64,000 bases of DNA from Malurus cyaneus samueli (GCA_009741485.1 CM019236.1:44648185-44712184), one strand, 5' to 3'; shown: positions 47,901 through 57,860, counted from the first letter of the stretch. Made by a program: numbers and translations. Notes: generated from the letters alone by a model not told the origin.

Positions 47901-50544
47901 CATACAATAAAACAGTAGTCTTGTTTTTATCTTCTTCACATTCTTTTCTCCTTCAGGGAAACCAGAACAAGGTCCACTGTCACATGTTCACTGCAGTGTC
48001 TGCTTGCAAAGCATCTCAGTGCTGTAGTATGCCCTGGCACATCACACGTCACTGAGCATGGAGTGCTTGCTTCCTCCCAGGGTGTGTGGTGCAAGGAGCT
48101 GGGACCCTGCCTAGCACCCTGCTCTTTTATGGTAATGGGGCACGCTGGACACACAAACCCTCAGAAAGAGCAGCTTTTCACTTCATTAATGCAGGTACCA
48201 TTGCCAAGACTGTGATGCTGTCTACCCTGTCCCCCAAGTGAAGAGCTGTGCACCAGCTGCTTTGTTTGCTGCCAGGCAGGGAAGCTGAAAAGGCAGAGTC
48301 AACTCACCCCCAGCTTCCCACCTGAGTGAACAGAGATGGTCACTTGGTTTGTCTCATGCTGTCTCAGATGACAGAGTTACCTCTTCCTTGTAGCTTGACT
48401 GCTGCTCTTTACATCACTGTGGCTATAAGGATTTTTACAGACATTGAAAAAGACATTTACTTCAGCAGCTGGGGCAGACAGAGGCAGCTGTCTGTCCAGT
48501 CAGCAATGGAGGATGAGGGGCTCACAAGTACAGTGCTTGTTGCTGGCATATTTCTGCATTGATTTCTGATTTAAGAACCCAGAGGATCAGTGTTTTGTGC
48601 ATTCTCAGGCTGGTTGTTTTAGCCACTTGTTGATGCCACCGCCTTTTTACAAAGTGATTTTCTGACCTCCACTGAGGAGACAGGCACTTTTTTACATCAC
48701 CCATGAAAAACATTTCAGGTGACTCTGGTTTTTTTAAAACACCTTTAGTACAGTTTGCAAGACCACAAGCCTGGGACAGGTCATTAATTCTGATTAAAAC
48801 TGATTAACATCTAGCAACTGTACTGGGTGCAGGGATGTAGGCAAGAAAAGTTTTGTTGCTGATAGGTATGAATATTTAGCATACCGTTTTTGTATTGTGG
48901 ACAACTAAAAGGAACATTGTGCCTAAATTTCTAGTAATGGACATTGACATAATGCAGATTAAGTACCCTAAAATATGCCGGTTTCCTGAAAGTTTGGGTT
49001 TCAGGTGTGAATGTGAAACATAGCTGAAAATTTGTTTTATGTAACTCCTCCGGACTGACTGACTTTGAAAATGCAGTCACAGCCTTATGGCTGAAGAATT
49101 CCCTTTAGTACCCTCAGCCTTCAAATCAGGTTGAAAGAAAATACCATAGAAAGAGAAAGGCTGAAGAATGATCTTTGGAGCTGAGATGCCTCAGCTAAAT
49201 CTAGAATTGCTTGCTGAAATTTATTTGAAATTAGCTCCAGGAAATCTTTGCTCTTTCATTCATGTAAAAAACTTTGGTTGACAGTACTGATCTCCTCTCT
49301 CTTCCAGTTCAATGCAATTGGTAACATTTCAGAACAGAAAGATGAGTACCCTGTCTGAGGGGCTGCTGCCTGCCTCCAGGAGCACCACAGCTGAACCTGC
49401 CACTTGTATGTTGTGATGCTGTGGGGCTACATCTTCAGGGTCCTGCTTGCCTCTCCAGGGAGGGCACCTGGTGTTTTCGGGAAGATTGTCAAAACTTTAA
49501 AAAGTTTAAATATTTCAGGCCTCTGTTACATTGCTTTGCACAAATGTTACCACATCTCTCTGTGTATTCCTCATTCCCTCGGTAACAGTGACAGTGTATG
49601 AGAAACCAGCCCCAAATACTGCTTATGGGGAAGGTAGGATGAAGATAGGAGCACTAGTGTGCTCACCTGTTTGCTCTGCTGACAGGGTGAAGAGGGTCAA
49701 AACTGTTCTTCTGCCTTGTTTTTCTCATGTAGATGAAAGAAATCCTGTCTATATATATCATGGTTTATCATAGAGAATCCTCTTCATGATGAAAAAAAGG
49801 ATTTGGATTATTATGTTAAAATTTACCATGGGTCAAATCTCCAATTCTGTAAAAGCATGTTGCAGTCAAGACAATTAGAGGGCTGTGCCTCCAGGTTTTG
49901 CTTTTATGTATTTCTAAGCTCATCTCAGGGCAGATTCTTTCAGTTGCAGTGCATGGTAAAATATGATGGGAGAAGAGGCCAGTGCCATTATAATAGCTAA
50001 TGAAAAAGTGTAAGTGCAGTGTTGGTAGCTTTGAAAGCTGCCTATGGTCTTGAGTTATTGCATCCCACATAGCTCTGAGAATAACATATTATTAATAATT
50101 TGGATCAACACATGGGTTTTAATTAATTGAATTCTCTTTTAGTGTTTAAAACAAATGGAAAAAATGCATATTTAATCTCCTTGCAGCTCATGTAGTGTCA
50201 GAAATGGCTGTGCTTTTAGGATGATATTCACTGCTCGGAAGTGTCAAAGCATGTACTCCAGCACTTAGGGAGAATGCTTAGCAAAAGACAGATTACTTTC
50301 ATCTCTGACAGTCTGATAAAGAGGCAAAGTATGTCTCCTAGATGAGAAATAAGATTTGTTATGCTGAATGGGTGCCACAGAAAACAGAATAGGAAGTAAC
50401 TTACCACGTCAATTATCTGCAGCAAGGAAAGCTGGAGCTCGACTACAAGTGGTTGGGAGTCATTCACTACCGGTCGTTCCAGACGATTATAGTTCTTCAG
50501 CAGTTCTCTATACAAGCGTCTCTGGCTTTCACCCTGCTGAGAGA
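11433..50544 (-). CDS. CHRNA8: Alpha-8 neuronal nicotinic acetylcholine receptor subunit, exons 2-10 (5' partial)
   Basis: Joined coding parts on the minus strand are 50405-50544, 36366-36410, 34619-34728, 32203-32282, 30855-31022, 28982-29176, 27585-27671, 17156-17265 and 11433-11954. They give 484 complete residues. The product is a Cys-loop ligand-gated cation channel subunit of the neuronal plasma membrane. Visible hallmarks are loop D Trp58, loop A Trp89 and Tyr96, the Cys-loop cysteines 131 and 145, loop B Trp152, the loop C vicinal cysteines 193-194 flanked by Tyr191 and Tyr198, M1 (about 212-233), M2 (about 243-263, Glu241 at -1', Leu251 at 9'), M3 (about 276-298) and M4 (about 447-468). 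Exon sizes and phases are those of the alpha-7 family. Alpha-8 is preferred over alpha-7 because of the N-terminal [10 protein letters not shown], loop B WTHSG, and a cytoplasmic loop containing [12 protein letters not shown] and PCCPQNND. No stop or frameshift is visible. The signal-peptide exon is missing from the annotation. Confidence in the family is very high and in alpha-8 rather than alpha-7 is high. Confidence 0.95.
11955..17155 (-). other. CHRNA8: CHRNA8 intron 9
   Basis: 5.2 kb intron with donor gtaagc and acceptor ttccag. Contents: short ACT and TTG trinucleotide runs near 13145 and 13690, and an 18-base poly-A at 15716-15733. Open frames such as 14567-14938 (123 codons) have no recognisable domain. 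No mobile element was identified. Confidence 0.85.
15716..15733 (+). repeat. Poly-A run (18 A)
   Basis: Uninterrupted A18 followed by AG-rich sequence. It could be the tail of an old retroposed sequence, but no body was recognised upstream. Confidence 0.85.
17156..17265 (-). CDS. CHRNA8: CHRNA8 exon 9: M3 and start of cytoplasmic loop
   Basis: The 110-nt exon (acceptor ttgcag after a pyrimidine tract, donor gtaagc) encodes residues 276-311: [20 protein letters not shown], then [17 protein letters not shown]3 covers about 276-298. The FHHHDP run after M3 is the family's conserved start of the M3-M4 loop. Phase is 0 at the 3' border, joining Trp311 to Val312 of exon 10. Confidence 0.95.
18953..19007 (+). 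repeat. Local tandem repeat, three copies of a 13-mer
   Basis: acttaattctaag occurs at about 18953, 18966 and 18989, the last two followed by gctg. A small slippage duplication without further meaning that I can see. Confidence 0.85.
20197..20206. other. Assembly gap (10 N)
   Basis: Ten N characters inside intron 8. The fixed number suggests a placeholder, so the true missing length is unknown. It does not touch an exon. Confidence 0.98.
24930..26385 (+). mobile_element. Old CR1 LINE ORF2 remnant (endonuclease to early reverse transcriptase)
   Basis: The plus strand keeps, in the correct order, weak matches to CR1 ORF2: a segment about 25060-25150 like the endonuclease core, a gacttcaggtgaacagactt segment at about 25443, tttgcctcggttttcacc at about 25906, cccaaatccatgggatcacc at about 26025, a segment like the RT motif ending in a YTDFCNS-type translation near 26345. 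Stops and indels are frequent, so it is long dead. Ends are soft by about 100 bases. It lies antisense in intron 8. Confidence 0.72.
27585..27671 (-). CDS. CHRNA8: CHRNA8 exon 8: pore-lining M2 and M2-M3 loop
   Basis: The 87-nt exon (acceptor ctgcag, donor gtaagc) encodes residues 247-274: [18 protein letters not shown] followed by [10 protein letters not shown]. This is most of M2, with Thr248 at 6', gate Leu251 at 9', Val255 at 13' and outer-ring Glu262 at 20'. It has the alpha-7 pattern expected of a highly calcium-permeable channel. Length and split Gly and Ala codons agree with the neighbouring exons. Confidence 0.96.
27672..28981 (-). other. CHRNA8: CHRNA8 intron 7
   Basis: 1.3 kb intron with donor gtaagt and acceptor ctgcag. 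A short direct repeat tttgtgtcaacat occurs twice near 28192-28218. Open frames in it (27954-28367 plus, 28561-28950 minus) match nothing known. Confidence 0.88.
28982..29176 (-). CDS. CHRNA8: CHRNA8 exon 7: loop C, M1 and start of M2
   Basis: The 195-nt exon (acceptor ctgtag, donor gtaagt) encodes residues 182-245. Loop C reads [11 protein letters not shown]; the adjacent cysteines 193 and 194 define an alpha subunit, and Tyr191 and Tyr198 complete the aromatic box. [17 protein letters not shown] leads into M1, and the short M1-M2 linker [10 protein letters not shown] carries Glu241 at the cation-selectivity ring. The exon border falls inside M2, as in alpha-7. Confidence 0.96.
29177..30854 (-). 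other. CHRNA8: CHRNA8 intron 6
   Basis: 1.7 kb intron with donor gtaaat and acceptor ctgtag. No mobile element or other gene was recognised. Confidence 0.88.
30855..31022 (-). CDS. CHRNA8: CHRNA8 exon 6: Cys-loop and loop B
   Basis: The 168-nt exon (acceptor ctacag, donor gtaaat) encodes residues 126-180. It holds the complete 15-residue Cys-loop, [15 protein letters not shown], whose disulphide joins Cys131 and Cys145 and which contacts the M2-M3 linker during gating. Loop B follows as GSWTHSGW, with Trp152 the cation-pi residue for acetylcholine. His-Ser here replaces the Tyr-Gly of alpha-7 loop B, which is one of the clearest marks of alpha-8. The exon ends GEWDLV plus one base of Gly181. 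Confidence 0.95.
31023..32202 (-). other. CHRNA8: CHRNA8 intron 5
   Basis: 1.2 kb intron with donor gtaggc and acceptor ctacag. Nothing recognised inside. Confidence 0.88.
32203..32282 (-). CDS. CHRNA8: CHRNA8 exon 5: loop E region
   Basis: The 80-nt exon lies between acceptor ttacag and donor gtaggc and encodes the end of Ser98, residues 99-124 ([20 protein letters not shown], then CQYIPP) and the first base of Gly125. Asn114-Tyr-Ser is a second predicted glycosylation sequon, also present in alpha-7. CQYIPPG is loop E of the complementary face; position 122 is Ile where human alpha-7 has Leu119. Confidence 0.94.
32283..34618 (-). other. CHRNA8: CHRNA8 intron 4
   Basis: 2.3 kb intron with donor gtaaac and acceptor ttacag. 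It is rich in short open frames with no recognisable product; no mobile element was identified. Confidence 0.88.
34619..34728 (-). CDS. CHRNA8: CHRNA8 exon 4: loop A region
   Basis: The 110-nt exon runs from acceptor caacag to donor gtaaac and encodes residues 62-97 plus two bases of Ser98. Visible motifs are [22 protein letters not shown] and LLYN. Trp89 and loop A Tyr96 match the conserved principal-face residues of alpha-type subunits (canonical Trp86 and Tyr93). The first residue is Asn, where human alpha-7 has Ser. Length and phase agree with the alpha-7 gene, so the acceptor choice is secure. Confidence 0.94.
34729..36365 (-). other. CHRNA8: CHRNA8 intron 3
   Basis: 1.6 kb intron with donor gtgagt and acceptor caacag. 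A small duplication (agctcttcatcttgt and agctcttcaccttgt) lies at about 34919-34954. Otherwise featureless. Confidence 0.88.
36366..36410 (-). CDS. CHRNA8: CHRNA8 exon 3: loop D
   Basis: This 45-nt micro-exon encodes residues 47-61, [15 protein letters not shown], in phase 0 on both sides. The acceptor is caaag preceded by a long pyrimidine tract on the minus strand, and the donor is gtgagt. It supplies loop D of the complementary face of the binding site, with Trp58 equivalent to alpha-7 Trp54/55. About 470 bp upstream in the transcript lies a 0.55 kb pure polypyrimidine repeat (36885-37438), an unusual setting for so small an exon. Confidence 0.95.
36885..37438. repeat. Polypurine/polypyrimidine satellite-like repeat, GGGAA and GGAAA units
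   Basis: The plus strand is almost only A and G for about 550 bases. It is organised in blocks: GGGGAA and GGGAA units at about 36885-37180, an irregular AAAGA/GGAGA part at about 37180-37300, and nearly perfect GGAAA pentamers at about 37300-37438. Three long open frames (284, 204 and 203 codons) cross it and are artefacts. Such mirror-symmetric purine tracts can form triplex (H-DNA) structures, and the CHRNA8 transcript would carry the pyrimidine strand. Confidence 0.97.
38165..38312 (+). repeat. G/T-rich low-complexity tract
   Basis: Contains G7, four TTTG units, T9 and variants such as ttggttggtt and ttttggtttggg. On the gene's strand it is A/C-rich. It resembles in reverse the A/C-rich tract at 4116-4236. 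Confidence 0.8.
39297..39341 (+). repeat. 16-base tandem repeat, nearly three copies
   Basis: gtaaatgagtaatgct is repeated at 39297, 39313 and, incompletely, 39329. A local slippage product. Confidence 0.88.
50405..50544 (-). CDS. CHRNA8: CHRNA8 exon 2: N-terminal helix and first beta strands
   Basis: This 140-nt exon begins in phase (two bases TC complete a codon started in exon 1) after a ctag acceptor and ends GAC GTG before the donor gtaagt. It encodes residues 1-46: the mature N-terminus with [15 protein letters not shown], the amphipathic top helix, and the beta-1 strand ending LLQIIDV. The sequon N27-D28-S29 is a predicted N-glycosylation site at the same place as in alpha-7. The length of 140 nt equals exon 2 of CHRNA7. 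An upstream methionine in the open frame would read through the acceptor, so it is not used as a start. Confidence 0.94.
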
Positions 50545-53500
50545 CTAGAGGAAAAGAAAGAAGTTGTCTGTCATTCCAGCTGGCCACACTGTCACCATTG
50601 TTTGCCTGTTTTGTTGAAAAACCCCTCTTAATAGGTTTGCAATTTGAAAGCAGTTCCTAAAAATATCGCCCAAATTCTGCACATGGATGTGGCAGACACA
50701 GCTTTTCTGCATATATGAATGATGAATTCTTAAAAAAAATTAACTACTAACAATCTAACTCATTACTAACATTCAGAACCTACTTAAGAAATCTGGGGCA
50801 CTGACTGAATGTTGCCGTTCCTTGGAGTCCCTCCTGCTGATGGTCAGCAGAGCTGTGACTCCAAAACCACCAGACAGCTTCCTGGAAGGCAGTCACAATT
50901 CTTTCATTTGCTTGTTCTTATTTCCTAGAGACTGGCTACTGTGAGCCAGCATTGGAATTACAGACATATTGTGTTTTTATCAAGCAAAGGTAGCGGGTAT
51001 TCTTATTTCTTGGAACTGATGTATCAGGCATTTTTCTACACTCAAGGAACAGTAACAACCCTTCTTCATACCCTCTTCAATTTTGTGTAGCAGTCTTCCC
51101 AGGCTTTGAGTTACTTCCCTTGATTTTTTTCATTCTGATGGCAGCACATTTTGTCAACACCTATTGAGGTGGTGGTATGAAGACTAAACTATTTGACAGC
51201 TATTACGGTGACATTGAATTTCTGGTATTGCACACTTAACTCAGTTTCTGCTGGGAACAGAGTTCACACAAAACTGCCATGTAAACAGCTGAGCATGTTA
51301 AAGACTAGCAGAATTTCAGTCTATGCTTAATTTCCACAATGCCCTAGTTCCCCAGCTTTGGGTTGGTATGGAAAGCACCCATCGAACCTGCATGACCAGG
51401 TTTTCTTGCCGCAATAACTGCAGAGGCAAAGGTTTGGGCATCGTCCCTCAGCAGAGCAAGCAGTTTGCTGGGACACACTGCTCAAAACCCTGGTTCCCTG
51501 AAAACTGAGTAGATCTTGGTGCTGTGGCTAGTGGCAGCCACAGCTCTTAAGCCACCCTGCTTAAGAGCTGCACCTAAGAGAGTGAGAGTCATAGGCTGCT
51601 GGTTCCCTGAGGTCATACCAGTCCTGTCAGCATGAGTGTGTAATCTCTGAACCGTATAAATTCAAACCCAGGCAGAGAATCTGCACTCTAAATCATCAGT
51701 ATTTTGGACTGAAGCATTTTTGTCCACTGTAGCTCCCTGTCTGTGTGTGTGATGTTTCCTATCTCCTGATCAGAGCTTTGCACACATTGAGATAAAAATT
51801 TCTCTCACAGAGGTTGTGATGAATATCTTCTTGACAGTGCAAACAAAATATAACAACCCTTCTGCCTTCCCAGTCTCTTACCATGCTCAGCAAACCCTTC
51901 AAGCCTGAGACAAGCTGCCCTACAACATAGAAGCCACGCCTTTTAAAGCTTATAATAAATTCAGTTTATAAACACTTCATAGGTCTGTTCAACTTGTGTT
52001 CTCTTCATTTTTGCTGATATAAGGAAGCTTTGTGACTTTCTAGCATGGCAGTATGTGGCAAATAAAACAGAAGAGTATTTTCCTTCACTTTGGTAAATTA
52101 CAGCTACACATCAATTTCATGGGACCTGTCTCCTCTTGTGTAATACTCTACATGATCACTGTCAACTACAGGAGAAAATGCTGTAAGCACTCCTTCAATA
52201 GCCCTTGCTGACACCTCAGTATTTCTCCTTCAGCATCTTAAGTTAGCTTCCCTACTTACTTAAGCAATGATTTAAGACTTCTGTTATGGTCTTTCCAGTG
52301 CTTTAATAGGGCCAGACTCTGTCAGAAAAGCCTTCAATGGAAAGGAAACCAATGAAAACCACCACACATTATCCTACAGAAAGAGGGTCTGTGTTTGCAG
52401 CAAATTTGCTGTCCTTTCACTCACCTGTGTCCTTTCACCACCCATGTTCCTGTGCTGTAGGGGGAGAAATTACTTCCTGAACTATTGCTCTCATGTTGAG
52501 TCTTATGTAATACTTGCCTTTAACCTTTCTTTTAAACCAACTGCTTCAGCTTTTACAAACGAAAAGTGCCCTTCACTGGTCTCTGGACTCAACTGGGTTG
52601 CTAGACTGTTCTGGTACCTCCATTGTCATGGTGCATTGAAGCTGGCCCCCAGGGAAGGTATGACTTGCAGGAATTTGACCATAACCCTTTGCTGTAGGCT
52701 TTGAAAAGCTGTCTTTGCACTTTGTGCTTCAACCATGCTGAAGCCAAGCCCCTTTCCCCATTAAACTTTGTGAGGTGAAGTAGCCCAGAACTGCACCTAG
52801 TTTTCCACCCTTTCTTCAACTCTCCCCTCTGTAATGTGATCCTAATACTTTGCAATCTCTTGTATTCAAATTGTTAACATAGTTGTAGCTGATCTATTCT
52901 TCATTTGCCAAGCTGGCATTGGTGATCGCATATTTGTGTGCTGCATGGTTTTGCTTACAAAATTACATTGATTCAGAAGCGATGGAGCCTTGGGGTGTCC
53001 TGGCAAATAGCCATAGCAGCTGTTGGTACCACAAAGAGCTGGCTAGCTAATCACACTGCCATCTCTCTGCTACAGCTGCTTTGGAGAAGCAACTGAGGTG
53101 GATGCCTAGTCTGATTTTTGCTCATGGACTTTTTCTTTAAATTGTGATCTTCAAATACTTAATGTTTCATACTCCAGAGAGATTTCTGCTTTTTTTGGCC
53201 TATAATGTTTGTGCTAATGCATTGTGACACTACATCTCTGTGTGCTAAATGGAGTGTTTGCTGGTGATGGGGAAGTCTGAATCTCTCAGGAGTAGTGGTA
53301 GAATAAGCTTTACCATTGACTATCCCTCAGTCACAGAAGTTTAACCAAAAGCAGTAGCACTCTTTTACCTTTTAAACTAGGCTAGATGATGGATATCAAT
53401 ATTTAAGGTTGCCAAGTCAGTCTCCCAAAACCAATGCCAGACTTACTTCCCATGTATGTTAGCGATAAGTAAAAGGCACTGGCAAAGGGTGTGATATTTT

Positions 53501-53724
53501 CTAGGTAGAGGGTCTTTATCCAGAATTTTTAGAATTTTTACAACCCACTTCCTCTGATAGTATCTCCCTTGTTTCTCAAATATCTTTGAAACAGCAGGAA
53601 AACATAAAAACTCATTAAAATTTGAGGGAAGAGGAGTGAATGATATTTACCTCAAGTGTAGCAAGAATTTTGACAGCATTTCTGAGAAATTATCACAGAC
53701 ATTTGTCTGCACCTTACAGGCTAG
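50545..53724 (-). other. Upstream of exon 2: part of CHRNA8 intron 1 or 5' flank
   Basis: The segment starts with the acceptor of exon 2 (ctag after a pyrimidine-rich stretch on the minus strand). No signal-peptide exon, CpG island or mobile element was recognised in it. Confidence 0.5.
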
Positions 53725-54345
53725 ATAAGTGAACAGTGAAGTGGACAGAAAAATGGCTGAACTGTCAGGCTCAGAGGGTTGTAGTCAGCAGCACAAAGTT
53801 CATCTGAAGGCCAGCCAGTGGTAGAGTACTCCAGGAGATGGATACTGGGGACAATGATCTTTAAAATGGTTAAGAATGATGTGACAGAGCGTACCCTTAA
53901 CGAGTTTTCACACGGTACTGGGAGGAGTGGCTGATACAGTACATGGTTTTCTGCCACTGAAAAGGACCTTAAAAAACTGGGGAATTGACTGACAGAAACC
54001 TCATGAAATTCAATGAAATAATATGTAAAGTCATCTTGCATCTGATGAGTAACCTCAGGTACCAGAACAGGCTGGGGGCTCACTGGCTGGCAAGCAGGTT
54101 AGCAGAAAAGCCCTGAGGGACCAAGCTGATACCAAACTGACTATAAGCCAGCAATTCACCCTTGTATCAAAGGTCACCAGCATCTTGAGCTGCAACAGGA
54201 AGAACCATACAAGCAAGTCAAGAGCTGGGATCCTTTCTCTCTGCTCAGCTCTGGTGAGACACATGTGAAGTGCTGGATCCAGTGCTGGGACTTACCAGTA
54301 GAAAAGAGATATGGAATTCTAGACCAAGGACTGGACTGTTCCTCA
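53725..54345 (+). mobile_element. CR1 LINE ORF2 remnant, late reverse-transcriptase part
   Basis: Ordered matches to CR1 ORF2 on the plus strand: tgaacagtgaagtggacaga, caggctcagagggttgtagt, then a tract like the gag-tttcacac-gaagctgggagga region at 53890-53930, aggtaccagaacaggctggg at about 54056, aagccagcaattcacccttg, and the ctctgctcagctctggtgag segment at about 54238. Many indels break the frame. The element is 5' and 3' truncated. Confidence 0.85.
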
Positions 54346-55893
54346 AGGCTTATTCTGGAATAATCTGAAAATGCTCCCTAAACTGCTCCTGCAGTTGGCA
54401 GACAATTGGGAGGCACAAGGCAAGCAATCCCCTAATGACTTCGTGAAGAGCTCAATGGAAAGCAGTGGACTACATTAAACTTTTAAACACCTCTCTGAAT
54501 TCTCTCCCATGCTTCTGCATGTGCAAAGGAGTCTGCAAGAAGCCCGCTGACTGAATGAGATGACTATAAACAGCTGGCAATGTTTTGAGAATACATACTA
54601 CAGTTACATTTTGCATTTCTTTCCAGGATGCAATTGCTGAGGATCTCACAGCAAGGAAACCTGCAACTAGATCTGGCCAGACTGGCCATATGGTATCCCC
54701 AGAAAGGACAGATGCTCTCTCCTTTCAAGGATCTGTGCTGCCATGTCTGGTCTTGGCTGGCTGATCTTCCTGCTCTGCTTTGCATGCCAAGGTCCCCGAG
54801 CAATAAGGCAAGAGTCCAGCCTTCCACTTCCCCACGTTTGTCCACCAAGTGGTCAGCTTCTTAACTGAGAATCCTGGTGCAAGACACATTCTGACTTACT
54901 GCACACAGTAAAGAATAAATAATGAAATATTACCAAGATAAAAGGTAAAGAACACAGATTTCCACTAGTTTTTCAGCAATGGTACCTCCACTTATCAACA
55001 ATTTAACCTCTGTTTGATAAGTGTTCCCTGGTTTTGTTTTCATAATCTCTAAGTTTCTGAGGGGGGCAGCTGCTAGCTGTTTTCTATCTCTCATTTCTTT
55101 AGGCAGAGCTCTGAGCCTGAATACACAAGTTATTATTTTATTCATATGAGATTGTTGGTACCTAAAGTGGTTTTCAGACAAAATACCATATTCTTTCCAT
55201 ATCACTTTATATTAATATATCGTTAATATATATGCATGCTAACATGCCTCTGAATTAGAAGATGTTTCTTTGTTTCATTCTTTTGTTTTCCAAGACAGTT
55301 CCTAGAATAAATTTCATACATAATCTTTTTGAAAAACATGTTAAGTTACAATCAACACCATACTTCTGGTCCATCACCATGTTGTTTTTAAATATTTTTC
55401 CCCCCAATACTTCATAAAAGGCTCAAACTGTAGTGATACTGTGGTTGTGACATTTATTCACTCCCCTTGTACCTTCTGCAGGTATTTCACCACATCTATG
55501 CCACTTTTCCCGCTCTGTACTGTTACTTTGACACATAGCTTTTGTTTTATTTGTTTTTGTTACTGTTTCCTAAAACAAAATGAGTGAAGTTCTCACCTTA
55601 AAAAACAATAACCAAAACCACAACCGTGCCATTATACTGTGAGGTATTGTTAAGTTTTGTTGTATAATGATTGTATTTAATTTTTTTTGTAATTGGAATA
55701 TTTACAGAGGGAAATTCCATTAAAAATTATACTCACTGGAGCTAAATCCTAGAACTTCCATTTTCCTAAAACCTTCAGACTCCTCTGCTATAGATCCTCT
55801 TCTATTATATACACTCTTAATTTATCACTGTACTTTTGCAGAGAAATGTAGTTACTGATTTCTGAATCTAGATGAATGATCACAGGAAAACAC

Positions 55894-55930
<37 letters not shown>

Positions 55931-57556
55931 CACTATATGCAACAATAATTATATGGGAAGTAACATAGGAGAAGAAGGAGGAGGAAAGCAGGTTGTTTCA
56001 CAGACAATTTAATTGGCATAAAGAATTGCAGCGGCAAGAGCATTTACAAAAATGAGCCATGTTCAAATTATTTGGTAGCTATAAAAAACAACTTATTTTG
56101 AATATTTTGCAGATTTTTGAGAATGTAAAGCATGTCACTGCCATATGTCACTTAATCCCCAGAGACACAGATGTGTCCCATCTGCTTTTGTTCTCATGTG
56201 CAGCATTGTTACTTTTCTCTGTGGCTGCAAATACATTATTTCTTTCAATGCCCTTTGATTTAAAATGCATGCCATCATGCCTTCAGGGAAGAGGATTCAC
56301 ATAAGAAACAATGGAATCACATCAGCTACCTCCACCCTGTGTGTGCCTCTGTGTGTGTGTGTGTTTGTGTGCGGTGTATTTGAATACTTCTCTCATTTAA
56401 AACCTCTTTTTAATCTACTTCCCTTCTGGGTAATCTTTGACTCTAATCTTTGTCTCTCGCTATGCAGATTGTTTCTGCATCTTACACACAAAATTCGTCA
56501 GATACTCAGAGGAATGTGAGAAATGACACAATTTCCTAGGCAAAAAGGACCTAATATTCCTGAAACTGGTCATTTCTGTTCCTTCATAGCAGATGAGAGT
56601 TCCCAGCAGTGATGGGTATTAAAAAGGCATGCTAGGAGAGGTTTCATCTGAAGGACTCTAGGCCCATGACAACATGCTAAAATTACACAATGAAAGGGTG
56701 GGATTATATTTTTTGTCCTACTGGCTTGGTGCAGGTGTTTTAAAGGCTGAGTTATGTGTTTAAGTTGGAGAGAGACCCTTTAAGGTATTAACAGTGGGAT
56801 ACCTCTCAAATGCATCATAGTTACTTAAATTGCCTCATTACTCCAGGTCAGGTACAAAACTAGCTACAGCCAGTCAAGGCAAAAATGTAAGCAAGCATTA
56901 CACTAAAAATACATTAGCTCTATGCAACACAAGTTTTATTACTACACTAGACATAGAGGGAGCACAGGAAGAGGAAGTTGGAGCAGTGATGAAGAGAGAG
57001 ACTCCTGTTGCTATGCACTGCAGTGCTGTGGCTGCCTGGAGGTGACTCTTGCTAGCCATCCTGGGATTTGTGGAGGGAGTAACAATGGAAGTCAAAGGAA
57101 AGAAACAAAAATGTAAGATAAAAGTGAGATTCCAGTGATATGGTCATCAGTGTTCTGGACTGGGCTTCTGTACTCCCTGTTCCCACCGGTTTGCAGAGCA
57201 TCTTTTCATGTCCCTTCCCCTCTACATGTTTCAGCACCCCAACCAATTAACTCAAAGAAAGCCCTTCTTGGGGAAGCACTACGAACATCACACACCACAT
57301 ACCATCAGCCCTGGCAATATGCAGAGCATTCACAGATGGCTCTGGAAAGGTCAAGTCAGTTTGCACGTCCCTGTCAAAAGACAACTCCACACCATGCCAG
57401 GCACATGTGGTGAGCACAGATCTGGGAAAGTTGTAAATGAACTGACAGGTGAAATAATGATTTCTGTGGAAACAGATAGACAAGTCTGATTAAGAAAAAC
57501 AACAAGTAGGAAGAGTTCTTTTCCACTAAACCCAGATAACAGCAGTGATAGAGCCT
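54346..57556. other. No recognised gene; one microsatellite
   Basis: AT-rich intergenic or intronic sequence. Besides the (AC)17 at 55895-55928 and a short TG-rich run at about 56337-56375, I see nothing I can name. Confidence 0.5.
55895..55928 (+). repeat. (AC)17 microsatellite
   Basis: Seventeen perfect AC dinucleotides, preceded by cacaggaaaacaca. Length suggests it is polymorphic. Confidence 0.97.
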
Positions 57557-57860
57557 TCAGTGATGTGGTTTAACCTTGCTGCAACTGAGTACCATGCAGT
57601 CACTCAGTCACAACTTTCCCTCCCCTGGTGGGATGGAGAGAAAAAATATTTTAAAATTACAATAATAACAATAATGAAACATACTAATAATAATAATGAA
57701 AAGGGACAACAAAAAGAGACTCTGAAATAAAACCCAAGAAAAGAAATTATGCAAAATAAAATTGCTCACCACCCACTGATCTGTGCCCAGCCCAGCCCTG
57801 AGCAGCGATCATCCTCTTCTGGTCAGTTGCCCCCAGTTTATACACTGAGATACGCTAACT
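57557..57860 (-). mobile_element. Avian endogenous retrovirus LTR fragment, minus strand
   Basis: Read backwards, this carries the 3' half of the LTR type found at 4934-5492: the plus strand shows gatgtggtttaaccttgctg, ggtgggatggagag, an AAT-rich stretch (57655-57705), tgctcaccacccactgatct, cccagcccagccctgagcag and cgatc. It stops near a tttatacactgag segment, so most of U3 is missing. The two copies point in opposite directions. No retroviral coding sequence is attached. Confidence 0.75.

Larger units (their letters stand above)
36411..50404 (-). other. CHRNA8: CHRNA8 intron 2
   Basis: At 14.0 kb this is the longest complete intron. Its 3' part holds the purine repeat (36885-37438), a G/T-rich tract (38165-38312) and a 16-base tandem repeat (39297-39341). 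From 39345 to 50404 I see no exon, mobile element or RNA gene; open frames of 60-143 codons there lack domains and mostly overlap frames on the other strand. Confidence 0.85.

Noticed and set aside
11433..50544. CHRNA7 instead of CHRNA8
   Set aside because: Loop B WTHSG, N-terminal [10 protein letters not shown] and the exon 10 loop differ from alpha-7, while fitting alpha-8. Conserved M2 and C-terminus alone would not separate the two.
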